Of a stretch of DNA of 64,000 nt, positions 44,639-51,292 are shown in pieces. A program made the position numbers and the translations under genes. The notes beneath the pieces were generated by a model that had not been told where the DNA came from, did not search any database, and saw only the letters and a list, made by a program, of their open reading frames with translations. The stretch is taken from contig JAEZGX010000041.1 in NCBI GenBank assembly GCA_023416735.1, forward strand, positions 248,001-312,000, in the 5' to 3' direction. Source of the DNA: Verrucomicrobiota bacterium. Lineage in GTDB: Bacteria > Verrucomicrobiota > Verrucomicrobiia > Opitutales > Opitutaceae. The first letter of the stretch is position 1, and each line of letters begins with the position of its first letter.

Positions 44639-45694
44639 CTACCGGCCCCGCCTCGCCCTCACCGCATCCGCCAACACCCCCAGCACCGGCAGCGTCTGTT
44701 CCCACGACACACACGCGTCCGTCACGCTCCGCCCATACACCAGCGGCTCCGCGCGATAATCCTGCGCCCCGCCCACGAGATTGCTCTCGAGCATTACCGC
44801 CGCGATCGCTCGCTCCCCACCCGCGATCTGCGCCGCCAAATCCGCCGCCACCACGGCCTGACGCACAGGATCCTTCCCGCTGTTCGCATGGCTGCAATCC
44901 ACCATTAGCCGGTCCACCAACCCAAACTTCCGCAACAACTCCACCGCCGCCCCCACATCCCGCGTCGAAAAATTCGGACCGCGCGTCCCGCCCCGCAGCA
45001 CCAGGTGCGTATCCACATTTCCACTCGTCCCCAAAATCGCCGGCACGCCCTCCCGCGTCAGCGTCGGAAACCAGTGCGGCTCCCGCGCCGACCGCATCGC
45101 ATCCACCGCCACCTGCACGTCGCCATCCGTCCGATTCTTGAAACCCACAGGCATCGACAACCCCGACGCCAGCTCGCGATGCACCTGGCTCTCCACCGTC
45201 CGCGCCCCGATCGCACCCCACGCCACCAAATCGGCGTAATACTGCCCCAGCGTTGTATCCAAAAACTCAGTTCCCACCGGCAACCCGAGTTCCACCACGT
45301 CTCGCATCAACTTCCGCCCCAGCCGCAATCCACGCCCGATATCATAACTGCCATCGCGCCCCGGATCGTTGATCAGCCCTTTCCAGCCCACCACCGTCCG
45401 CGGCTTCTCGAAATACACGCGCATCACCACCAGCAACTCCGCCGCATACACCTTCGCCGCCTCGCGCAACCGGTGCGCATACTCGAACGCCGCCTCCGGA
45501 TCGTGAATCGAGCACGGCCCGACCACGACCATCAGCCGATCATCCCTCCCACCCATCACCGCCGCCACGTCCGTCCTTGCCCGCGCTACCATCGCCGCCC
45601 CTTCATCCGTCAACGGCAGCTCCGCCTCCAACTCCCGCGGAGCCAGCAACGGCCGCGTCGCCCGAATCCTCAAATCCGCCGTCCGCTCATGCAT
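44639..45694 (-). CDS. 3-deoxy-7-phosphoheptulonate (DAHP) synthase, class I alpha
   Basis: 351 residues, the usual length for AroF/AroG/AroH. It catalyses the first step of the shikimate pathway (phosphoenolpyruvate plus erythrose 4-phosphate). Key parts are VVGPCSIHDPEAAFEYA with Cys61 as a metal ligand, RVYFEKPRTVVGWKGLINDP, GLPVGTEFLDTT, TVESQVHRELASGLSMPVGFKN, VDCSHANSGKDP and ESNLVGGAQ. The Asp and His ligands appear at the expected sites. I see no leader peptide, so feedback control cannot be inferred. The flanking gaps hold repeats only. Confidence 0.94.
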   Translation of the reverse strand: MHERTADLRIRATRPLLAPRELEAELPLTDEGAAMVARARTDVAAVMGGRDDRLMVVVGPCSIHDPEAAFEYAHRLREAAKVYAAELLVVMRVYFEKPRTVVGWKGLINDPGRDGSYDIGRGLRLGRKLMRDVVELGLPVGTEFLDTTLGQYYADLVAWGAIGARTVESQVHRELASGLSMPVGFKNRTDGDVQVAVDAMRSAREPHWFPTLTREGVPAILGTSGNVDTHLVLRGGTRGPNFSTRDVGAAVELLRKFGLVDRLMVDCSHANSGKDPVRQAVVAADLAAQIAGGERAIAAVMLESNLVGGAQDYRAEPLVYGRSVTDACVSWEQTLPVLGVLADAVRARRGR

Positions 45695-45720
45695 GCGCGC
45701 GAATCATCTCGCCTGATTCC

Positions 45721-45780
45721 CCTTCGTGTAAATTCGCGTCCATCCGTGGTTCCAATTCCTCCCGCCCGATCCGTGGTTCA
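45721..45780. repeat. 10-bp-period TTCGTG/TCCGTGG element (supplies a stop codon)
   Basis: Words such as CCTTCGTGTAAATTCGCGTCC and GATCCGTGGTTCA fill the gap between DAHP synthase and the next gene. The stop codon of the next minus-strand gene (complement of 45778-45780) lies inside the last word. Confidence 0.65.
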
Positions 45781-47073
45781 CAACCCCCGCGCCCGCGCAA
45801 TCAACTCCGATCCCGCCAGCGCCGCCTCGATCCGCGCCGCCACACCGAGCTTCTCCGACCGGTTGCGCAGCGTCAAAAACGCCAGTGACGCCGCCTCGTT
45901 CCCCACCGCCGCCTCCGCCGTCCGCGCCAGCACGTCGTCCATCGGCGGGATCTGCTCCGCCGACAGCAAATTCTTCTCGCCGAGAAACAGCGTGAGCGAC
46001 GCGCCCAACATCTCCAGCCACGCGCGTGGCGACGCCGGCGGCTCATACTTCAACCCGCCTTTCGCCGGCATCCATTCCATGAATACGCGGATCTGCTCGT
46101 GCAGCTTCGCCAGTTCCACGTCCGCCGTCGCCGGCGTCCACCGCGCCGTAAAGGTCTTCCGCTCGCGAAACTTCTTCACCTCCCACACGCGCAACACCAG
46201 CTCGTAGTCTCCCGCCTTCTGCCGTATCGCACCCGTGAATACGTAGTCCAGTCCGCCTTCTGTCGTCTCGACGAGCTGACGCAGGTTCTCGGCCGTCCAC
46301 TCCGAGGGAAACAGCGCATAGTGGCGCTCCATCAAGCCCACCGCCGCAATCGACGCATAGTGCGGCGTGAACTGAAACGTCTCCGCCAGCCACAACGGCA
46401 CCGCGCGGCTCAACCGCCCGAGCTCATCCTCCGGCCGTTCCGCCGCCGACGCATCCGCCATCCCCGGCGTCGCCAGTTGCCCAAATCCCACCCGCCGCAA
46501 CCGCGGCTCCTTTGGCGCCAACACCTGCTCCGCCAGCGGCTCGAGCCCATAGAACCATATCGGTTTGCTGATGCTCACCAGATTCACCTTCGCCGCTTCC
46601 TGCGCCGCCCCACCTCCATCGCCCACCGGCGCATGCTCCGACTGCATCAACTCCGCGATCGCATTGGAAAAACCATACAGCCGCTCCTCCAAATCCGGCC
46701 GCTTCAACGCGAACAGAATATCCAGCAAATGCTGCGCCGCATCCACGTTCCGCAACACCAGATACGCCTGGAGCAAATTGATCCCCGTCGCCGGTCCATG
46801 CCGCTCCGCATCGTAACGCGGCGCCACCAGTTCCACGACTTCCTTCACATTCCCCGTCACACCCAAATCGCCCGAAATCGTCACGAGCACATCCGGCCGA
46901 TCTCCCTCCGTCGCCAGCACCTCTTCGTAGATCGCCACCGCCCCAACCAAATCCTTCAACTCGAGGCGTTCGCGCGCCGCCACCAGCTTCGTCCTCACCG
47001 CCCCCGCCGCCGTTTCCGCACTCGAAACTTGGGGCACCGTTTTCTTCTGCGCGAATCGATCGAAAAATCCCAT
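45778..47073 (-). CDS. Hypothetical protein with TPR-like N-terminal region
   Basis: 431 residues from ATG at 47073 (MGFFDRFAQKKTVPQ). Residues 35-130 look like TPR-type helices (RLELKDLVGAVAIYEEVLATEG, INLLQAYLVLRNVDAAQHLLDILFAL). The middle (SISKPIWFYGLEPLAEQVLAP) and a later MERHYALFPSEWTAENL have no recognisable family. I see no signal peptide and no membrane segment. The phrase TGAIRQKAGDYELVLRVWEVKKFRERKTF suggests a beta-rich part. It lies upstream of the DAHP synthase and downstream of the BadF-type kinase, with a pyrimidine repeat before it. The role is unknown. Confidence 0.75.
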   Translation of the reverse strand: MGFFDRFAQKKTVPQVSSAETAAGAVRTKLVAARERLELKDLVGAVAIYEEVLATEGDRPDVLVTISGDLGVTGNVKEVVELVAPRYDAERHGPATGINLLQAYLVLRNVDAAQHLLDILFALKRPDLEERLYGFSNAIAELMQSEHAPVGDGGGAAQEAAKVNLVSISKPIWFYGLEPLAEQVLAPKEPRLRRVGFGQLATPGMADASAAERPEDELGRLSRAVPLWLAETFQFTPHYASIAAVGLMERHYALFPSEWTAENLRQLVETTEGGLDYVFTGAIRQKAGDYELVLRVWEVKKFRERKTFTARWTPATADVELAKLHEQIRVFMEWMPAKGGLKYEPPASPRAWLEMLGASLTLFLGEKNLLSAEQIPPMDDVLARTAEAAVGNEAASLAFLTLRNRSEKLGVAARIEAALAGSELIARARGL

Positions 47074-47136
47074 GCGCCGAAGAAAGCGCCCCCTCCTCCT
47101 CTGGCGAACAGAATCACATCCCCTCGCCCCCACAGA

Positions 47137-47175
47137 TTCTCGTTCTTCGTTCTCTTTCTCTTTCTCGTTCTCCCC
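47137..47175. repeat. Pyrimidine 6-bp-period tract (TTCTCG/TTCTCT words)
   Basis: TTCTCG-TTCTTCG-TTCTCT-type words in the gap between the hypothetical gene and the BadF-type kinase. Compare 29431 and 60543. Nothing else is seen in the 167-bp gap. Confidence 0.65.
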
Positions 47176-47240
47176 TCTCCGCCGCCTCCAAAATTCGAAA
47201 ATCCCAAATCGTTCCGAGCGAAGCGAGAAGCCTGACAATT

Positions 47241-48152
47241 CTAAAATCCCCCGCCCCTCATCACCAACCGCCTCACTCCCTCAATCGGCGGCTCCGTCAC
47301 CGGCACCAACGCCAGCGGCGACCGCGGCGCCAGCGCCTCCAACACCACCCGGTGCGTCAAAATCGGGCCGCTCAATCCCGCACTCAACTCGTCCACCGGC
47401 TCACCGGGAAACAGCGTCGTCGCCACCCGCACCGCCAACTCCGACAGCTCGCTCACCGACTCCACGATCAATTGATGCGCCGTGTGATCCCCCTCGCTCG
47501 CCAGCCGCAACACCGCCGGCGCGAGCGCCCCGATCTTCCGATTCGGTTCTGTATCCGCATAAAAATACCGCGTCACCGTCGACGCATCCGCCCCCTCCCC
47601 CAACTGCGTGTGATCCCGCACCGTCGGCCCAAGCCGCGACGCCGGCGCCCACCCTTGCAACTCCAGCAGCGCCCGCGACACCGCCCGTCGCCCCAAATCA
47701 TACGCGCTCCCGGGATCGCCAAAACGCCACCCCAGCCCTCCCGCATAATGAATTCCGCCGCTTCGATCCCGTGCCGCCACAAACGACCCGGTTCCCGAGT
47801 GCAACACCAGTCCCGCCCCGCCGTTCGTCGCCAGCTCCAACACCGGCAACGAATCCGCTCCCGTTTTCACTCTTCCGAAATCCGTCAACTCCGTCGCGAT
47901 CTCCTGCCAAAAACCCGCACTCCCCGCCATGAACAGCTGCGTCTCCGAAATCCGAATACGCGGCACGAGCCGCCTCCCTTCCGCCAGCAGCGCGCACAAC
48001 GCATCCGTAATGATCAACCGCGCCTGCTCCGCGCCCGCCACATTGGGGTTACATCCCGGCGCCACCTGCCGCGCCACCACCGCGCCCGTCTCATCAATCA
48101 GGATACACTCCGTCTTCGTCGCCCCGCCATCGACCCCGATCTTGAAGTTCAT
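47241..48152 (-). CDS. BadF/BadG/BcrA/BcrD-type ATPase, N-acetylglucosamine-kinase-like
   Basis: 303 residues of the actin-like ATPase fold: GVDGGATKTECILIDETGAVV (phosphate 1), ATNGGAGLVLHSGTGSFVAAR and GGLGWRFGDPGSAYDLGRRAV (phosphate 2 and hinge), and LSAGLSGPILTHRVVLEAL (adenosine region). Members phosphorylate N-acetylglucosamine or similar amino sugars. A Shine-Dalgarno GGGGAGG lies about 10 bp upstream of the ATG. It follows the SIS protein gene by 43 bp on the same strand, so the pair likely handles the same amino sugar, perhaps cell-wall derived. The preferred sugar is unproven. Confidence 0.88.
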   Translation of the reverse strand: MNFKIGVDGGATKTECILIDETGAVVARQVAPGCNPNVAGAEQARLIITDALCALLAEGRRLVPRIRISETQLFMAGSAGFWQEIATELTDFGRVKTGADSLPVLELATNGGAGLVLHSGTGSFVAARDRSGGIHYAGGLGWRFGDPGSAYDLGRRAVSRALLELQGWAPASRLGPTVRDHTQLGEGADASTVTRYFYADTEPNRKIGALAPAVLRLASEGDHTAHQLIVESVSELSELAVRVATTLFPGEPVDELSAGLSGPILTHRVVLEALAPRSPLALVPVTEPPIEGVRRLVMRGGGF

Positions 48153-48195
48153 GCTTCCATCCTCCCCGCCGCCAGCGCCCGCGAGCAGTCCTCGC

Positions 48196-48945
48196 TCACG
48201 CCAGCTGCCGGCTCAGCCGCCCTTTGTATTTCTCCGCCAGTTCCCGATTCCGCTCGATCGACCCCGGCACATTCTGGCTTCGCAAAATCGGTAGCGGATG
48301 CCCGTTCGCCTTCAGCCAGTCCACGACCGATAGCATCAACCAGTTCAACAGCGAACAGCCGATAAACGTCGACGTCGGTCCCGCCATAATCCCGTCGCGC
48401 ACCTCGACAATCGCATCTCCGGGCACCCCGCCATTATCCAACACATAGTCCGCGACCTCGTGCAGTTTCTTCCCTTCCGGATGCACCGTCGCATACGTGG
48501 TCGACATCGCCAGCGCCGTCAGCCCGACGACGGTCAGTCCTTTCTTCTTCGCATACGTCGCGACTTCCAGCGGCGACGAATTCTTTCCCGAATTCGAAAT
48601 CACGATGATCACCTCGCCCGCCCGCAGCTGATACTGCCGGTCGTGCCGCTCCACGAGCTTCGTCCCATAACCGACAAGATTCTCCACGAATCCCGCCGTC
48701 GGATCGATGATCCCATTCACGCACACGAGTCCGCCCGCGCGCCCGATGATCTCCCGCGCAATCAACTCGCTGTGCCCGCTGCCAAACGTGTGCACCACTC
48801 CGCCGCCCGCGATCGAAGCCCCCACGATCGGCGTCAGCTTCGCAATCGTCTCCGCATTCCCCGCCCAAGCGCGCGCCAACATCTCGTTCGCTCGCCGATA
48901 ATAGGTGGCCGCCAGCCCCGTCTCACTCCCGCTCGCGTGCGGCAT
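48196..48945 (-). CDS. UPF0309 SIS-domain phosphosugar-binding protein
   Basis: 249 residues from the ATG at 48945 (MPHASGSETGLAATYYRR). An upstream ATG at 48963 would be read from inside a repeat, so I prefer the inner start. SIS signatures are VVHTFGSGHSELIAREIIGRA, IIVISNSGKNSSPLEVATYAKK and the UPF0309 end MAGPTSTFIGCSLLNWLML and LPILRSQNVPGS. The fold binds and isomerises phosphosugars. It is immediately upstream of the BadF-type kinase; a kinase plus SIS pair fits amino-sugar recycling. The exact reaction is unknown. Confidence 0.88.
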   Translation of the reverse strand: MPHASGSETGLAATYYRRANEMLARAWAGNAETIAKLTPIVGASIAGGGVVHTFGSGHSELIAREIIGRAGGLVCVNGIIDPTAGFVENLVGYGTKLVERHDRQYQLRAGEVIIVISNSGKNSSPLEVATYAKKKGLTVVGLTALAMSTTYATVHPEGKKLHEVADYVLDNGGVPGDAIVEVRDGIMAGPTSTFIGCSLLNWLMLSVVDWLKANGHPLPILRSQNVPGSIERNRELAEKYKGRLSRQLA

Positions 48946-48950
48946 TCCGA

Positions 48951-48983
48951 TGTTCGTGTCCATTCGTGTCCCTTCGTGGTTAT
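48951..48983. repeat. 10-bp-period TTCGTG element overlapping an alternative start
   Basis: GTTCGTGTCC, ATTCGTGTCC and CTTCGTGGTT-type words repeat at exactly 10 bp. It lies between the RNA methyltransferase-like gene and the SIS gene. The complement of 48961-48963 is an ATG in frame with the SIS gene. Confidence 0.8.
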
Positions 48984-48993
48984 CGCAATCCCG

Positions 48994-49908
48994 TTACTCC
49001 GCGCTCTCCCACCGCCCATAAATTCCACACGGCAACACCTTCCCATCCCGCTCGATCGGCAGCCCCACTTCACCCGCCGCGATTCTCCCGCCGCGCTCCC
49101 CCAACAACTCCGCCAACAAATTCGCCACGACCGTCGGCGACAGCCGCGCCGTATAGGCATTCACCAGGAAAAACACCGGCCGCTCGCTCAACAGCTCCCG
49201 GCACGCCAGCAACAACTCCCACAAATTATCCTCGAGGCGCCACATCTCGCCCGTGCTCCCGCGGCCATACGTCGGCGGATCCATGATCACCGCATCGTAA
49301 CGCCGCCCGCGCTTCAATTCCCGCCGCGCAAACTTCAGACAATCGTCGACAATATACCGCACCGGCGCCTCCCCGAGCCCGCTCAACGCCGCGTTCTCGC
49401 GACACCACTTCACCATTCCTTCCGCCGCATCGACGTGACACACGCTCGCCCCCGCCTTCGCCGCCGCCACCGTCGCCGCGCCCGTATAGCCAAATAAATT
49501 CAACACCGACACCTCGCGCCCTGCCGCCCGCGCCGCCCGAATCTTCCCGCTAAACCACTCCCAATTCACCGCCTGCTCCGGAAACAGCCCCGTGTGCTTG
49601 AACGAGGTCGGCCGGATCTTGAACGTCAGCCCGAGCGGCGTGTAGTGGATTTTCCACGACTCCGGCAGCGCGCGTTTCATCTCCCATTTTCCCCCGCCCG
49701 TTTCGCTGCGGTGATAAAACGCATCCCAACTTTCCCACCGCGCTCCGGGATTTCTCCCATGCCTCGGCCAGATGATTTGCGGATCGGGCCGGACCAACGT
49801 GAACTCGCCCCACCGCTCCTGCTTCATACCATCGCCGCAGTCGATTAGCCGGTATTCCTGCCAGCGATCGGCAAGTATCAGTGCAGGGCGTTGAACGTTC
49901 TCAGACAT
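48994..49908 (-). CDS. Class I SAM-dependent methyltransferase, RlmI/RlmK-like
   Basis: 304 residues from ATG at 49908 (MSENVQRPALI). It has the Rossmann methyltransferase core: VLNLFGYTGAATVAAAKAGASVCHVDAAEGM (motifs I-II), YIVDDCLKFARRELKRG and AVIMDPPTYGRGSTGEMW (motif IV with DPP), matching 23S rRNA m5C methyltransferases of the RlmI group. It lacks the PUA domain of full-length RlmI; instead the N-terminus is a short W-rich segment. Family members modify rRNA or other nucleic acid; the target is not clear. It lies upstream of the SIS gene with a repeat between. The frame extends upstream, but that part overlaps the divergent DUF481 leader. Confidence 0.85.
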   Translation of the reverse strand: MSENVQRPALILADRWQEYRLIDCGDGMKQERWGEFTLVRPDPQIIWPRHGRNPGARWESWDAFYHRSETGGGKWEMKRALPESWKIHYTPLGLTFKIRPTSFKHTGLFPEQAVNWEWFSGKIRAARAAGREVSVLNLFGYTGAATVAAAKAGASVCHVDAAEGMVKWCRENAALSGLGEAPVRYIVDDCLKFARRELKRGRRYDAVIMDPPTYGRGSTGEMWRLEDNLWELLLACRELLSERPVFFLVNAYTARLSPTVVANLLAELLGERGGRIAAGEVGLPIERDGKVLPCGIYGRWESAE

Positions 49909-50023
49909 TCGTCGCGCGAACCAATCGCGCCGCCTTCGGCTTGTCGAGCAGCCGATCAACTTCACAGGAACTCGTGTTGCCCTCGTCCGCCCAATCACTT
50001 TCTCTGACCCTTCCGTGAAAACC

Positions 50024-51061
50024 ATGAACCGAAAACTGCAACGCACTGCACTCCTCGCTGTCGCGGCCGCCGCGTTCCTGCTGCGCGCTCATGCCGACGT
50101 CGTCGAAACCAACAACGGCGCCCGCTTGGTCGGCGAGATCGAGAAGATCGCCGAAGGCCACATCATCATGAAAACGGCCTACGCGGACGTCATCACGATC
50201 AAGCAGTCGGATGTCACCAGCATCGCCACCGACAAACCGATCTCCGTCCGCCTCGAAAGCGGCACCGTCCTCGAAGGCACCCTCTCCAGCCAGAACGGCG
50301 AGGTCCAGATCTCCGGCAGCGACGGCCGCCTCACCACCTCCGTTCCGCGCATCGCCGCCATCTGGCCGGCCGGCGCCCAAGACCCGCGCATCGCCGCCCT
50401 CGAACGCTCCTGGGCCTACGAAGCCGCGGTCGACATCGCCGGCAAATCGGGCAACAGCGAACAAATCGGCACCCAGGTCAGCGGCCGCGCCGTCCTCAAA
50501 ACCGACCGCGACACGCTTCAGTTCTACACCGCCTACAACCGCCAGGTCACCGACGACGTCAAAGCCGCCGACGAATTCAAGGCCGGCGTCGACTACGCGA
50601 ACAACTTCTCCGGCAAACGTTCCTGGTATGTCCGCACCGAAGGCGGTTTCGACCGCGTGAAGGACATCGATCTCTACAACGTCTCCGCGGTCGGTCTCGG
50701 CTACGACTTCATCAAGGAGCCCAATCACACGCTCACGGGTCGCGCCGGTATCTCGTATCGCTACGAGGGCTACGGCAACCCCGCCAGCGAAGACGTCTCC
50801 AGCGCCGGTCTCGATCTCGGCCTCAATCACGAGTGGACCTTCGAAAACTCCCGCATCGTGAACCGCCTCTCCTTCGTCCCGACCTTCGACGATTTCGGCA
50901 ACTTCCGCCTCACCCACGAATCCTTCTACGAGATCCCGCTCAGCATCCCCGCGTGGAAGCTCCGCCTCGGCATCAGCAACGACTACAACAGCGAGCCCGG
51001 CGCCGGTGTCGAAGAACTGGATACGTCCTACTTCACCCGCCTGGTCCTCACCTGGAAATAA
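50024..51061 (+). CDS. DUF481 outer-membrane protein
   Basis: 345 residues with a signal peptide (MNRKLQRTALLAVAAAAFLLRAHA). Residues 27-100 are a beta-rich extension (VETNNGARLVGEIEKIAEGH, IKQSDVTSIATDKPISVRLESGTVLEG) and residues 115-345 are the DUF481 barrel (EAAVDIAGKSGNSEQIGTQV, ADEFKAGVDYANNFSGKRSWY, YRYEGYGNP..DLGLNHEW), ending in RLVLTWK, a fair outer-membrane C-terminal strand. DUF481 proteins are salt-stress-associated outer-membrane barrels of unclear function. A GTG three codons upstream is an alternative start. The N-terminal extension is not typical for the family and may be a periplasmic part. Confidence 0.85.
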   Translation: MNRKLQRTALLAVAAAAFLLRAHADVVETNNGARLVGEIEKIAEGHIIMKTAYADVITIKQSDVTSIATDKPISVRLESGTVLEGTLSSQNGEVQISGSDGRLTTSVPRIAAIWPAGAQDPRIAALERSWAYEAAVDIAGKSGNSEQIGTQVSGRAVLKTDRDTLQFYTAYNRQVTDDVKAADEFKAGVDYANNFSGKRSWYVRTEGGFDRVKDIDLYNVSAVGLGYDFIKEPNHTLTGRAGISYRYEGYGNPASEDVSSAGLDLGLNHEWTFENSRIVNRLSFVPTFDDFGNFRLTHESFYEIPLSIPAWKLRLGISNDYNSEPGAGVEELDTSYFTRLVLTWK

Positions 51062-51085
51062 CCACGACCAGTTCCCTCTCCCCCC

Positions 51086-51117
51086 GAGCCCGCCCTCCCC
51101 GGCGGGCTCTTTCTTTT
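51086..51117 (+). terminator. Rho-independent terminator after the DUF481 gene
   Basis: A 9-bp stem (GAGCCCGCC with GGCGGGCTC, 51086-51094 and 51101-51109), a 6-nt loop and TTTCTTTT. It lies 24 bp after the stop codon. Confidence 0.85.
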
Positions 51118-51169
51118 CCCGCCTCCCTCTTTTTCTTTCGTCTTCTTTCGTCAGCCCCTCGCTCACGCC

Positions 51170-51205
51170 CGTGCTCGTGCTCGTAATCGTGATCGTGCTC
51201 GTGCC
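51170..51205. repeat. 6-bp-period GCTCGT/ATCGTG words (degenerate)
   Basis: CGTGCTCGTGCTCGTAATCGTGATCGTGCTCGTG-like tract; compare (GCTCGT)10 at 40824. It lies in the 232-bp gap with the terminator and holds no gene. Confidence 0.7.
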
Positions 51206-51292
51206 TTTTAAATCTCGTTCCTTTACCCCCACTAATCCGGACGACCCCTCCCGCACTCGCCACCGTCGCCGCGTTCGCTAGCATTCCCCCGA

